DNA from: Cyclobacteriaceae bacterium
Lineage (GTDB): Bacteria; Bacteroidota; Bacteroidia; Cytophagales; Cyclobacteriaceae
Direction: 5' to 3'
NCBI GenBank assembly: GCA_016787755.1
Contig: JAEUUA010000017.1
Location: 29,134-93,133 of the forward strand
DNA length: 64,000 nucleotides
This document shows positions 1 to 8,883 of the stretch, piece by piece; the stretch's first letter is position 1, and each line of letters starts with the position of its first letter. The translations under genes and the position numbers were made by a program. The notes under the pieces are model-generated. The model saw nothing but the letters and a program-made list of their open reading frames with translations, made no database searches and was not told the DNA's origin.

Positions 1-1
1 A

Positions 2-94
2 ATAAAAGCCAAGAATCCGTTTAGCAGGTACTTCATTAAACCAAAGTTAACATCTGAACCAATAGAAGACAAAGTTCATACCAAGGCTGAATAA
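2..94 (+). CDS. 3' end of an unidentified gene cut by the window edge
   Basis: An open frame enters from the left edge and runs 30 codons to a TAA at 92-94. The visible tail is short, charged and hydrophilic, with no recognisable motif. It would converge on dapD, leaving 45 bases between stops. A random frame of this length is possible, so this is only a candidate C-terminus. The other bases up to 139 show nothing I can name. Confidence 0.3.
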   Translation: MKAKNPFSRYFIKPKLTSEPIEDKVHTKAE

Positions 95-139
95 TGTAAG
101 TAAACCCGGGATTTCCTCTATTAGCGGTTACCCTCGAAA

Positions 140-952
140 CTATACGGAAACGTTATTTTCCCTCAGTGCTTCGTTAAGGGAGGTCTTCTTATCCGTACTT
201 TCTTTACGTGTACCAATAATCAGAGCACATGGCACCTGATATTCTCCAGCAGGGAATTTCTTAGGTAAGGTTCCGGGAATCACCACAGAACGCGGAGGAA
301 CGTATCCTTTATATTCAACAGGCTTTGAACCCGTTACATCGATCACTTTTGAGCTGGCTGTAAGAACCACATTGGCTCCTAACACAGCTTCCTTACAAAC
401 ACGAGCACCTTCTACGATGATGCATCTTGAGCCTACGAAAACATTGTCCTCAATGATCACCGGTGCGGCCTGAATTGGTTCAAGCACTCCTCCCAAACCA
501 ACGCCTCCACTTAAATGGACATGTTTGCCTACCTGCGCACAACTCCCTACGGTTGCCCAGGTATCCACCATCGTACCTTCATCCACATAGGCTCCAATGT
601 TGATATAGGAGGGCATCATGATTACGCCTCGATTTACGAATGATCCGTGACGGGCTATTGCATGAGGCACCACCCGTACTCCTAAATTCTTATAATCTTT
701 CTTTAAGGCAATTTTATCATGAAACTCAAAGGGTCCCACTTCAATAACCTCCATTTGCTGGATGGGAAAATACAAAATCACCGCCTTTTTAATCCACTCG
801 TTAACAATCCATTGTTCACCATTCGGCTCGGCTACCCGTAACTTCCCAAGGTCGAGCAAGCTTACTACTTCACGTACTGCATTTTGAGTTTCTTCAGACT
901 TCAATAATTCACGATCCAACCAGGCTTTTTCAATTAGTTCTTTCAGTTCCAT
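140..952 (-). CDS. dapD: 2,3,4,5-tetrahydropyridine-2,6-dicarboxylate N-succinyltransferase
   Basis: DapD transfers succinyl from succinyl-CoA to tetrahydrodipicolinate in the succinylase branch of lysine and diaminopimelate synthesis, in the cytoplasm. The protein is 270 residues, close to the 274 of E. coli DapD. The N-terminal helical part is followed by a left-handed beta-helix of hexapeptide repeats, with the typical DapD stretch MVDTWATVGSCAQVGKHVHL and then GGVGLGGVLEP. I chose ATG 952 (MELKELIEKAW); the frame is open 21 codons further upstream, but that part reads as noncoding and would overlap the divergent glycosyltransferase start. Only 32 bases separate the two divergent ATGs. dapA of the same pathway lies at 12482-13351 and is not linked in an operon. 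Confidence 0.96.
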   Translation of the reverse strand: MELKELIEKAWLDRELLKSEETQNAVREVVSLLDLGKLRVAEPNGEQWIVNEWIKKAVILYFPIQQMEVIEVGPFEFHDKIALKKDYKNLGVRVVPHAIARHGSFVNRGVIMMPSYINIGAYVDEGTMVDTWATVGSCAQVGKHVHLSGGVGLGGVLEPIQAAPVIIEDNVFVGSRCIIVEGARVCKEAVLGANVVLTASSKVIDVTGSKPVEYKGYVPPRSVVIPGTLPKKFPAGEYQVPCALIIGTRKESTDKKTSLNEALRENNVSV

Positions 953-984
953 TAATATCCTATTTTTAAACCAGCTCGCAATAA

Positions 985-2094
985 ATGAAAAAACAAAGAA
1001 TAGTCCTTGCCTCAATCCTTAAACCTGTAGATGATACCCGCATGTTTGAGAAGATAGCAGGCACTCTTTCAAAGGTAAATGACTACGCGATTTTTGTAAT
1101 CGGGTATCCTAGTCAGAATAAGAACAATTCACATAAAAGTATCACTCAACTACCACTCAAGCCTTTCAAAAGACTTAGTTTGGGTAGGATGTTGGCACCC
1201 TGGCAAGTGCTCTTAAAAACATATAAAGTAAAACCTGAGGTATTGGTTGTTAATACACATGAATTATTGATAGTTAGCATTATAAACAGAATATTATTTG
1301 GCACCAATATTGTCTATGATATTCGTGAAAATTACTGGCGAAATATCCTTTATACGAGAGCTTTTCCTTCCTCCATACGATTCCTGATGGCTAGCTGGGT
1401 AAGGCTCAAAGAAAAGCTAACTGCTCCCTTCTTTCACTCATTCTTTCTGGCTGAAAAAACCTATGAGCAAGAGCTAACTTTTGTAACTGGAAAACAAATT
1501 GTTCTCGAAAATAAAACACTCGTCCAAGAAACATTCAAACGAACCTCTATACCCGGAAAAATCCAATTACTTTTTAGTGGTACTTTGGCAGACAGCACCG
1601 GTGTTTTTCGGGCAATCGAACTCGGCAAAAACCTTCATGAAATTGATCCTCGCGTAGAGTTAAAAATCATAGGCTATTGTGCTCTTACCTCTACCCTTCA
1701 GCGCATCCAAAAATCAATTGGCGATCATCCCTTTATAACCCTGGTTGGAGGCCATGAACTAGTGCCACACGATAAAATTTTTGAAGCCATCGCTTCCGCA
1801 GATTTTGGAATCATTGCTTATCCTCCCTCTGCTCATATTGAGAGTCGGATACCGACCAAACTGTATGAATATCTCGCCTGCCAACTACCCATCATTCTTC
1901 AAGACTATGAACCTTGGGTAAAACTCAGCGATCGGTGTAATGCGGCAATCGTCATTCAATTTAAAGATTATAATCCGGAGGAGGTGCTGAGTAGAATAGC
2001 CACTACCTCTTTCTATACTTCCAATCCTAGAAACGTTACCTGGGAAACGGAAGAACCTAAACTATTAGAAAAAATGGCAAAAATTTTAGCCTAA
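985..2094 (+). CDS. Glycosyltransferase, GT-B fold, family 4-like
   Basis: A 369-residue protein with two Rossmann-like halves. The C-terminal half shows LLFSGTLADSTGVFRAIEL near residue 194, as in the first strand of a GT4 donor domain, and IPTKLYEYLACQLPII near residue 288, which matches the sugar-nucleotide-binding stretch of GT4 enzymes. The N-terminal half carries the acceptor-side pattern of extracting a sugar-chain substrate at the membrane face (inferred). No transmembrane segment or signal peptide is evident. The substrate cannot be told from sequence; cell-surface polysaccharide or glycolipid is usual. There are no other polysaccharide genes beside it. The stop codon lies inside the palindrome that also serves the mntR promoter region. 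Confidence 0.8.
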   Translation: MKKQRIVLASILKPVDDTRMFEKIAGTLSKVNDYAIFVIGYPSQNKNNSHKSITQLPLKPFKRLSLGRMLAPWQVLLKTYKVKPEVLVVNTHELLIVSIINRILFGTNIVYDIRENYWRNILYTRAFPSSIRFLMASWVRLKEKLTAPFFHSFFLAEKTYEQELTFVTGKQIVLENKTLVQETFKRTSIPGKIQLLFSGTLADSTGVFRAIELGKNLHEIDPRVELKIIGYCALTSTLQRIQKSIGDHPFITLVGGHELVPHDKIFEAIASADFGIIAYPPSAHIESRIPTKLYEYLACQLPIILQDYEPWVKLSDRCNAAIVIQFKDYNPEEVLSRIATTSFYTSNPRNVTWETEEPKLLEKMAKILA

Positions 2095-2119
2095 AAATAT
2101 TTTTAGGCTGACCTAAAAA
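2088..2119. promoter_or_regulatory. Probable MntR operator: overlapping palindromes
   Basis: Two overlapping palindromes precede mntR. Bases 2100-2119 read TTTTTAGG-N4-CCTAAAAA, which resembles DtxR/MntR-family operators. Bases 2088-2109 form a perfect 22-base palindrome with arms AGCCTAAAAAT and ATTTTTAGGCT. A further half site CCTAAAA lies at 2141-2147 just before the start codon. The operator abuts the -7 box at 2123, so metal-bound MntR would block transcription. The first palindrome could also act as a weak terminator for the glycosyltransferase. Binding is inferred from symmetry and position. Confidence 0.75.
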
Positions 2120-2122
2120 TTA

Positions 2123-2130
2123 TACTTTTG
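2123..2130 (+). promoter_or_regulatory. -7 box of the mntR-mntH promoter
   Basis: TACTTTTG matches the Bacteroidota -7 consensus TAnnTTTG exactly. It ends 19 bases before the mntR ATG. The -33 region would fall inside the operator palindrome. Confidence 0.6.
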
Positions 2131-2149
2131 AGAAGTTAATCCTAAAAGC

Positions 2150-2803
2150 ATGCTTAGCCTTACGGAAGAAAACTACCTCAAAGCAATCTATCATCTCTCT
2201 GATGATGGCTCAAAATCAGTGTTAACCAATGATCTGGCCGCGGCCATGAATACAAAGGCTGCTTCCGTCACGGATATGATTAAAAAGCTCTCCGCCAAAA
2301 CAGTAATCAGTTATGAGAAATACTATGGCGTGAATGTAACTTCAAAGGGAAAAAATGAAGCTCTTATGGTGATTCGAAAGCATCGGCTTTGGGAAACTTT
2401 TCTGGTTGAAAAGCTTGGCTTCAGTTGGGATGAGGTGCATGAAGTAGCAGAGCAATTAGAACATATAAACTCAACCCGATTAATTGAAAAGTTGGATGAA
2501 TTCCTTGGCTTCCCTAAAGTTGATCCCCATGGAGACCCGATACCGGATAATAAAGGAAAGTTGAAAATAATGCCTATGGTGGCTATCGATCAATTAAATA
2601 TTGGCTATCAGGGTAAGATTGCAGCCGTTAAGGATTCTGACTCTCAACTGCTTAAGTATTTGGATAAGATAGGTGCCAAACCAGGAACAAAGCTAAAGAT
2701 CTTGAACAAGGAAGCCTATGATGAATCGATGGAAGTCTTGATAAATGATCACCGTATTTTTATCTCGAAAGAAGTTTCTCAAAACATTTTAGTGGTTGAA
2801 TGA
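2150..2803 (+). CDS. mntR: DtxR/MntR-family metal-dependent repressor
   Basis: A 217-residue manganese- or iron-dependent repressor. Domains in order: winged helix (about 1-65, LTEENYLKAIYHLSDD and AAMNTKAASVTDMIKKLS), the dimerisation and metal-binding domain (about 66-140, with RKHRLWETFLVEKLGF, the H/E-rich EVAEQLEHI and the family's GDPIP), and a C-terminal SH3/FeoA-like domain (about 145-217). The next gene is an Nramp transporter whose start overlaps this stop codon, so the metal is most likely manganese. The palindromes at 2088-2119 suggest that the operon represses itself when metal is sufficient. Iron as co-repressor is the alternative. Confidence 0.9.
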   Translation: MLSLTEENYLKAIYHLSDDGSKSVLTNDLAAAMNTKAASVTDMIKKLSAKTVISYEKYYGVNVTSKGKNEALMVIRKHRLWETFLVEKLGFSWDEVHEVAEQLEHINSTRLIEKLDEFLGFPKVDPHGDPIPDNKGKLKIMPMVAIDQLNIGYQGKIAAVKDSDSQLLKYLDKIGAKPGTKLKILNKEAYDESMEVLINDHRIFISKEVSQNILVVE

Positions 2804-4710
2804 TGAGAGAACAAACGGGTAGAAAGTCATTAAGCGAAGTTCATGCAAGCGTAGATGCCACCAACCGTAAAGGCATAAGAAAACTTTTTGCTTTTATGGG
2901 GCCAGCCTATTTGGTAAGTGTAGGCTATATGGACCCAGGTAATTGGGCTACCGATATTGCCGGAGGGAGTCAATTCGGATATGCGCTCATTTGGGTTCTG
3001 TTGATGTCCAACCTTATGGCGTTGTTACTGCAAAGCCTTAGCGCCAGATTAGGGGTTGTTCGCCAACTTGATCTTGCTCAAGCCTCGCGGAGTGAATATC
3101 GGCCAGCAATTAATTATTCACTTTGGCTGATGGCCGAAATCGCCATTGCCGCATGTGATTTGGCTGAAGTATTAGGAATGGCTATTGGTCTGCAACTCCT
3201 TTTTGACTTACCTCTTATATGGGGCGTATCGCTTACGGTGTTGGATACACTCATTATTTTGGTACTCCAAAGCTATGGCATGCGTAAAATGGAAGCATTT
3301 ATCATTGCTTTAGTCGCAATTATAGGTGGTGCCTTCTTTGTGGAAATGATTTTGGCTAAACCTGATATGGGTCAATTGGTGACTGGCTTTATTCCTTCAC
3401 TGCCTGATGACACGGCACTTTACATTGCGATTGGAATTATTGGCGCCACCGTAATGCCACATAACTTATATCTGCATTCATCTTTGGTACAAACCCGAAG
3501 AATTGATTCTTCCACCAATAAGGGAATCTGGTCAGCTATCAAATATAACTTTATCGATTCGGCAATCGCACTCAATGCTGCCTTCTTCGTCAATGCTGCT
3601 ATCCTTGTGCTTGCCGCCTCTACTTTTTTTAAAGCCGGGATGTTTGAGGTAGCTGAAATTCAGGATGCTCACAAGTTATTAGCGCCTTTGCTCGGCACCG
3701 AGCTGGCTCCGCTCCTGTTTGGAGTTGCGCTCGTTGCGGCCGGACAAAGTTCAACCATTACGGGCACGCTGGCCGGGCAAATCGTGATGGAGGGCTACTT
3801 AAATTTGAGGATTGCGCCTTGGTTAAGAAGATTAATAACCCGACTGATTGCCATCATACCTGCTTACCTTGTGATTATTATCTATGGTGAACGTGAAACA
3901 GGAGCCTTATTAGTATTAAGTCAGGTGGTGTTAAGCCTTCAACTTGGTTTTGCTGTTATTCCCTTGATTCACTTCACCAGTGACAAGAGTAAAATGGGAG
4001 TATTCGTTAATAAGCCTTGGGTGCAAATGGCAGCGTGGGTTATTGCTCTTATTATTGTGGGACTAAATGTTCAACTGGTAATACAAGAAGTTTCCGGATG
4101 GCTTATATCGGCTGGTGATAATGCCTGGATTATTTGGGTGACGGTAATTCCGGTTTGCGTGGCAGCAGGTTTACTGTTGATTTATATCACCATTAAACCG
4201 TTGATTGATAAACAAAGCTCAGAAAAAGTTTCTAGGATACCCCACGGAACCGCTGTTATTTTGGGTGATTTGACTAATCCTATTTACAAACAGGTTGCCA
4301 TTACAATTGATTTCTCGAATGTGGATTCCATTGCCATTCAAAGTGCTTTCGCGCAAGGCGGAAAAGATGCAAAGTACTTGCTGATACACGTAGTGGAATC
4401 TGCCGGTGCTATGGTGTATGGAAGTTCTATAGCAGATAAAGAATCAAGCTTTGATCGTGAGGCATTGAATAAATATGTAATACAACTCACTGAATTGGGG
4501 TATCAGGCCGAAATGAAAATCGGGTACGGCAACCCGAAACGAAAAATTCCAGCCATGGTAAAAGAGTTTGAAGCTGACTTGCTGGTAATGGGCGCGCATG
4601 GCCACAACTTTATTAAAGACTTAATATTTGGGACAACAGTAGACACAGTTCGGCACCGGGTAAAAATACCGGTACTGATAGTTAGAGAGCCAATTGATAC
4701 AAGCCGCTGA
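2800..4710 (+). CDS. mntH: Nramp-family Mn2+/Fe2+ transporter fused to a C-terminal universal stress domain
   Basis: A 636-residue inner-membrane divalent-metal importer, longer than the ~410 of ordinary MntH. The Nramp core spans about 30-465 with many hydrophobic helices, the TM1 metal motif DPGN at 45-48 and the TM6 motif MPHN at 219-222. From about residue 480 a cytoplasmic universal stress protein (Usp) domain follows. It ends with an intact ATP-binding pattern G-2x-G-9x-G-T (GAHG from about 598, then GTT) and PVLIV. The ATG at 2800 overlaps the mntR stop; the ATG at 2803 is equally possible. The fusion suggests nucleotide-sensing control of transport, which is an inference. Sequence alone does not separate Mn2+ from Fe2+, but the MntR partner favours Mn2+. 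Confidence 0.92.
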   Translation: MMREQTGRKSLSEVHASVDATNRKGIRKLFAFMGPAYLVSVGYMDPGNWATDIAGGSQFGYALIWVLLMSNLMALLLQSLSARLGVVRQLDLAQASRSEYRPAINYSLWLMAEIAIAACDLAEVLGMAIGLQLLFDLPLIWGVSLTVLDTLIILVLQSYGMRKMEAFIIALVAIIGGAFFVEMILAKPDMGQLVTGFIPSLPDDTALYIAIGIIGATVMPHNLYLHSSLVQTRRIDSSTNKGIWSAIKYNFIDSAIALNAAFFVNAAILVLAASTFFKAGMFEVAEIQDAHKLLAPLLGTELAPLLFGVALVAAGQSSTITGTLAGQIVMEGYLNLRIAPWLRRLITRLIAIIPAYLVIIIYGERETGALLVLSQVVLSLQLGFAVIPLIHFTSDKSKMGVFVNKPWVQMAAWVIALIIVGLNVQLVIQEVSGWLISAGDNAWIIWVTVIPVCVAAGLLLIYITIKPLIDKQSSEKVSRIPHGTAVILGDLTNPIYKQVAITIDFSNVDSIAIQSAFAQGGKDAKYLLIHVVESAGAMVYGSSIADKESSFDREALNKYVIQLTELGYQAEMKIGYGNPKRKIPAMVKEFEADLLVMGAHGHNFIKDLIFGTTVDTVRHRVKIPVLIVREPIDTSR

Positions 4711-4757
4711 ATTTAGTAAGCATCAGGCTGCAAACTGATTCCTGATTATCTTGCGCC

Positions 4758-6131
4758 ATGGCTCAAGGATATTCACCGGACGATACCATTGTTGCACTGG
4801 CTACACCCCAAGGCGTAAGTGGCTTGGCTGTTATTCGTCTTTCAGGAAAAGATGCAATACACATCACGCAACAGGTTTTCACAGGTAAGACGTTAGTCGA
4901 TCAACCTTCTCATACAATTCATTTAGGTACGCTAACCGAAGGTGGAAAAACCATCGATGAAGTATTGGTATCTCTTTTTAAAGAGCCCAACTCGTTCACC
5001 AAGGAGAACTCGATTGAAATTTCGTGCCATGGTTCACCCGTAATTGTTAGGCAAATCATTAAACTTTTTTTGAAACGAGGAGCCCGGCTAGCCGAACCGG
5101 GTGAATTCACCAAGCGCGCTTTCATGAATGGCCGTTTTGATCTTGCACAAGCTGAAGCGGTCGGGGATTTGATTCATGCAGAGAGCGAGAATGCAAGGCA
5201 GGCTGCGCTCAATCAAATGCGAGGTGGATTCTCTAAAGAGATCAAATTTCTGCGGCAAGAGTTAATTCACTTTGCATCGCTCATCGAACTTGAACTTGAT
5301 TTTGGGGAAGAAGATGTGGAGTTTGCAAAACGCAAAGACTTGCTTCAATTAATTGAAAGAATTCAAACTTACCTTGCACGACTGATTATCTCCTTTGATC
5401 AGGGAAACGTTATCAAAAACGGCATCCCTACTGTAATAGCAGGCAAACCCAACGCAGGTAAATCAACGCTCCTTAATGCATTGCTTAACGAGGAGAAAGC
5501 GTTAGTCTCTGAAATACCCGGCACTACACGGGATGTTATAGAAGATGAAATAACCTTGGGCGGTACAATATTTCGTTTTATGGATACGGCTGGACTTCGT
5601 GATACTAATGATAGTATTGAAGCCCTCGGCATATCGCGCGCGCGCGAACGCATGAGAGCAGCCTCATTGATCCTATATGTAGTTGATCTTTCTAAGGCTA
5701 GCTTGAATGAAATTATACAGGAAGATGAAGAACTTAAAGCATTGGGAATACCATACATTAAGGTAGGAAACAAGCTAGATAAAGCTCCAACACAACTTCT
5801 TAAAGAAATTGAAAATCAGGAGTTTATTCTTATTTCGGCTGCACATAAAACTAATCTTGATACACTCAAAGAAGTGATCCTTTCCAAGTTTAACATTCGC
5901 GAAGTGAAGCAAGGTGATGTGTTGGTAACGAACCTTCGGCACTACCAAAAACTAACGGAAACGCATGAGGCGTTGAACCGCGTTATAATTGGATTGGATT
6001 CAGAAATTACCGGAGACTTTCTTGCCATGGACATTCGTCAAGCACTGTATTTCCTGGGTGAGATAACGGGTGAGATTACAAGTGATGACTTACTCGAAAA
6101 TATTTTCGCAAACTTTTGTATTGGTAAATAA
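4758..6131 (+). CDS. mnmE: tRNA uridine-5-carboxymethylaminomethyl(34) synthesis GTPase
   Basis: MnmE (TrmE), with MnmG, makes the cmnm5 modification at wobble U34 of several tRNAs. The protein is 457 residues, near the usual 454. It has the N-terminal folate-binding domain (about 1-120, starting DDTIVALATPQG), a helical domain, a G domain inserted at about 220-380 with P-loop GKPNAGKS at 229-236, DTAGLRD and NKLD, and the C-terminal CIGK with the conserved cysteine. All key motifs are intact. TATCTTG, one T short of a -7 box, ends four bases before the ATG, so the mRNA may be almost leaderless. mnmG is not in the window. Confidence 0.97.
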   Translation: MAQGYSPDDTIVALATPQGVSGLAVIRLSGKDAIHITQQVFTGKTLVDQPSHTIHLGTLTEGGKTIDEVLVSLFKEPNSFTKENSIEISCHGSPVIVRQIIKLFLKRGARLAEPGEFTKRAFMNGRFDLAQAEAVGDLIHAESENARQAALNQMRGGFSKEIKFLRQELIHFASLIELELDFGEEDVEFAKRKDLLQLIERIQTYLARLIISFDQGNVIKNGIPTVIAGKPNAGKSTLLNALLNEEKALVSEIPGTTRDVIEDEITLGGTIFRFMDTAGLRDTNDSIEALGISRARERMRAASLILYVVDLSKASLNEIIQEDEELKALGIPYIKVGNKLDKAPTQLLKEIENQEFILISAAHKTNLDTLKEVILSKFNIREVKQGDVLVTNLRHYQKLTETHEALNRVIIGLDSEITGDFLAMDIRQALYFLGEITGEITSDDLLENIFANFCIGK

Positions 6132-6207
6132 TTCTGCAGTACTTTTACATGAAGAGTTTTTTATAACTCCGTCTTTAACTAGTAACAAAAAAATAAACTA
6201 ACGCATC

Positions 6208-6486
6208 ATGGCAAAGAAATCAAAAAAAGCAGCCAAAAAAGGGAAAGCAAAACCTAAGAAGGCAGCAAAGAAATCAGCAAAAAAAGTAGTGAAGAAAGTG
6301 GCTAAGAAAGCAAAAAAGGCCGCCAAAAAAGTAGCTAAAAAAGCAACGAAGACAGCCAAGAAGGTTGTTAAGAAAGTAACTAAAAAAGCAACGAAGAGGA
6401 AAGTTGTTAAGAAGGCTGCTCCTGTTGCAATTCCGGCACCGTCACCCGTGGTAACTCCAGTTGAAGGAACTGGAATGCCCATGTAG
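6208..6486 (+). CDS. Histone H1-like Lys/Ala-rich protein
   Basis: A 92-residue, very basic protein built from degenerate KKAAKK/KKVAKK repeats up to about residue 72. A proline-rich tail (PSPVVTPVEGTGMPM) follows. This resembles bacterial H1-like C-terminal tails such as AlgP or Hc2, which bind DNA through disordered lysine-rich segments; a nucleoid role is inferred. It is a single-gene unit: 76 bases after mnmE, A-rich leader before the ATG, and a strong terminator at 6505-6536. The complementary strand is also open here because of the repeat codons, but that frame encodes low-complexity Phe/Ala and is a shadow. Related small genes lie at 51232 and 51668. Confidence 0.85.
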   Translation: MAKKSKKAAKKGKAKPKKAAKKSAKKVVKKVAKKAKKAAKKVAKKATKTAKKVVKKVTKKATKRKVVKKAAPVAIPAPSPVVTPVEGTGMPM

Positions 6487-6504
6487 TATTGAACTAATCT
6501 TACA

Positions 6505-6536
6505 AAAGAGCGACTCATGGGTCGCTCTTTTTTTTT
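6505..6536 (+). terminator. Rho-independent terminator
   Basis: Stem AAAGAGCGAC / GTCGCTCTTT (6505-6514 and 6521-6530) with a six-base loop, followed by a long T run to 6536. It ends the histone-like gene. Confidence 0.9.
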
Positions 6537-6687
6537 ATCGTTTCGAGTTTAAAAATTTCAACCTTTTACAATTCTTGCAAGATTCCAACTTCTCCTCCAT
6601 CAGAATTGAATGAGGGGCTGAAAGAATGATAATTATTGGTAACTTGCCCGTACGGCTCATACAAGCTTTAATCAAACCACTCTATTT

Positions 6688-7503
6688 ATGAATAACAAAA
6701 GATTACCAATCCTCATTTTAGGCGTCATTGCGTTTATTGTTGTGCTGGCGCTTTCATCCAGTTTGTTTTATACCATCAGCGCCACAGAACGGGCTGTTTT
6801 ATTCTTTCCTTTTGGAAAGGGTTTGGATAGGGACAATATCGTAGGACCTGGCACGCATATGAAAGCACCCTGGAATGAAGTTTATAGTTATCGGGTTAAT
6901 GAAATGTCTTCAGAGGAGAACATGGATGTGTTAGACAAAAACGGATTGTCTATTCATATCGATATCACGGTTCGTTACTTTCCCATACCAGAGAAAATAG
7001 GGTACATCCATGAGCAATTCACGACCAATTATGAAACGGTACTCGTTATCCCAGAAGTTCGCTCTACGGTGCGGCAGGTAATGGGACGATACACAGCTGA
7101 GGAAATATACTCAACTAAACGTGCGGAGGTTGAGGTTGCGATAAAAACTGAAACGGAGGCTATCTTAAACAAAAACAATGTCCATACAACAGCAGTACTG
7201 ATCCGCTCAATAGCCTTGCCGGAGCAAATCAAACAAGCCATCGAAAACAAATTGCAACAGGAACAAGAGGCACTTGCATATCAATTCAGGTTAGATAAAG
7301 AAAAAAGTGAAGCCGAGCGAAAAAGAATTGCAGCCGAAGGTGAATCGCGCGCGAACAACATCATCAACAATAGCTTAACCGACAAACTACTGAAAATGAG
7401 AGGAATAGAGGCTACTTTAGAGCTCTCAAAATCTCCCAACAGCAAGATAATTGTTATTGGTTCAGGAAAAGATGGGATGCCTTTGATTTTAGGGAACAAC
7501 TAA
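6688..7503 (+). CDS. Prohibitin/SPFH (Band 7) family membrane protein
   Basis: A 271-residue protein with one N-terminal transmembrane helix (about residues 7-28) and then an SPFH/Band 7 domain (about 28-190), ending in a coiled-coil region (ALAYQFRLDKEKSEAERKRIAAEGES) that usually drives oligomerisation. The sequence TISATERAVLFFPFGKGLD and VRQVMGRYTAEEIYSTKR resembles prohibitins more than HflK or HflC. Such proteins form rings in the inner membrane that organise lipids or hold AAA proteases such as FtsH; this role is from the family, not from this sequence. It appears monocistronic, with no nearby nfeD or protease gene. Confidence 0.85.
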   Translation: MNNKRLPILILGVIAFIVVLALSSSLFYTISATERAVLFFPFGKGLDRDNIVGPGTHMKAPWNEVYSYRVNEMSSEENMDVLDKNGLSIHIDITVRYFPIPEKIGYIHEQFTTNYETVLVIPEVRSTVRQVMGRYTAEEIYSTKRAEVEVAIKTETEAILNKNNVHTTAVLIRSIALPEQIKQAIENKLQQEQEALAYQFRLDKEKSEAERKRIAAEGESRANNIINNSLTDKLLKMRGIEATLELSKSPNSKIIVIGSGKDGMPLILGNN

Positions 7504-7574
7504 TTCTGCTCAACCCATTTTTTTTAAATACCTAACCTTCTATCTTTAAAACGAAAGTTTAAATTTTTTTGATC

Positions 7575-8861
7575 ATGGCGAAGACTGCTGAATTAATAAT
7601 CGATGGTAAATCCTATACGTTCCCAATCGTTGTGGGCTCCGAGGGTGAGCAAGGTATAGACATAAGCAACTTGTTGGAATCTACGGGCACCGTTACGTTG
7701 GACTTTGGGTATAAGAATACCGGAGCTACAAAAAGTGCTATTACCTTTTTAGACGGTGATAAAGGAATCCTTCGCTACCGGGGGTATTCGATTGAAGACC
7801 TTGCAGACAAGTCATCTTTCCTGGAGGTATCTTACTTGTTGATTTTTGGTGATCTGCCATCCCCTGAGCAGCTTACTAAGTTCACAACCGATATCAAGAA
7901 CCATACAATGGTTCATGAAGATATCAAGAAAATATTAGACGGATTTCCTTCCACATCTCACCCGATGGGCGTGTTGGCTTCCCTCTTTTGTGCACAGACT
8001 GCATTTTATCCGGAAGCACTTGATCCCAATCGTGCCGCTGAAGGAGTGTATCTTAGTATGATTCGCTCACTTGCCAAGATGCCAACATTTGCAGCCTGGG
8101 CTTTCAAAAATGCCGTAGGCCATCCGGTAAATTACCCTGATAATTCATTGGATTATTGCTCGCGATTCTTGAAAATGATGTTTGCGCTGCCGGCAGAAGA
8201 CTTTGAAATCGATCCGGTGGTCTCATCCGCACTCGATAAGCTCCTTATCCTTCATGCCGATCATGAACAAAACTGCTCCACCTCAACAGTAAGAATTGTA
8301 GGTTCGTCTAAAGCGAGCATCTATTCATCTATTTCTGCAGGCATTAATGCGCTTTGGGGACCACTGCATGGGGGTGCTAACCAGGAGGTGATTCTCATGC
8401 TTGAACAAATTAAGAAAGATGGTGGCGATACCGACAAGTGGATAAACAAAGCAAAAGATAAAAATGATCCATTCCGTTTAATGGGCTTTGGCCACCGCGT
8501 TTATAAAAACTTTGACCCTCGCGCCAAGATTATTAAGAAAGCCGCTGATGACGTACTCGAGAAACTAGGTGTTAACGACCCAACCCTTGAGATTGCACGC
8601 AAGCTTGAAGAAGTTGCTTTACGCGACCCTTATTTTATTGAGCGTAAGTTATATCCAAATGTTGATTTCTACTCAGGTATAATCTATCGTGCATTAGGCA
8701 TCCCCGTAGATATGTTTACAGTAATGTTTGCAATTGGTCGCTTGCCAGGATGGATTGCTCAGTGGAAAGAATTACGCGAGAACAAAGAACCTATTGGACG
8801 ACCACGTCAAATCTATACCGGAGCGAACTTTAGACCTTATGTGGCTTTAGATAAGAGATAG
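7575..8861 (+). CDS. gltA: Citrate synthase
   Basis: Type II (hexameric-type) citrate synthase, condensing acetyl-CoA and oxaloacetate at the entry of the TCA cycle. The protein is 428 residues. The catalytic triad is visible: His265 in PLHGGAN, His307 in GFGHRVYKNFDPRA and Asp364 in YPNVDFYSG. The N-terminal small beta domain (ELIIDGKSYTFPIV) is typical of Gram-negative enzymes. I chose ATG 7575 (MAKTAEL); an in-frame TTG at 7569 is two codons upstream and less likely. A near-consensus -7 box TATCTTTA lies at 7541-7548. A terminator follows at 8884. Confidence 0.97.
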   Translation: MAKTAELIIDGKSYTFPIVVGSEGEQGIDISNLLESTGTVTLDFGYKNTGATKSAITFLDGDKGILRYRGYSIEDLADKSSFLEVSYLLIFGDLPSPEQLTKFTTDIKNHTMVHEDIKKILDGFPSTSHPMGVLASLFCAQTAFYPEALDPNRAAEGVYLSMIRSLAKMPTFAAWAFKNAVGHPVNYPDNSLDYCSRFLKMMFALPAEDFEIDPVVSSALDKLLILHADHEQNCSTSTVRIVGSSKASIYSSISAGINALWGPLHGGANQEVILMLEQIKKDGGDTDKWINKAKDKNDPFRLMGFGHRVYKNFDPRAKIIKKAADDVLEKLGVNDPTLEIARKLEEVALRDPYFIERKLYPNVDFYSGIIYRALGIPVDMFTVMFAIGRLPGWIAQWKELRENKEPIGRPRQIYTGANFRPYVALDKR

Positions 8862-8883
8862 AATACTTATAACAAGTATCTTT

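Noticed and set aside
4919..5773. Antisense frames within mnmE
   Set aside because: They are complements of a clear conserved gene and show no family features.
6198..6518. Open frame on the minus strand opposite the Lys-rich gene
   Set aside because: It encodes low-complexity Phe/Ala repeats produced by the complementary Lys codons and has no leader; it is a shadow.
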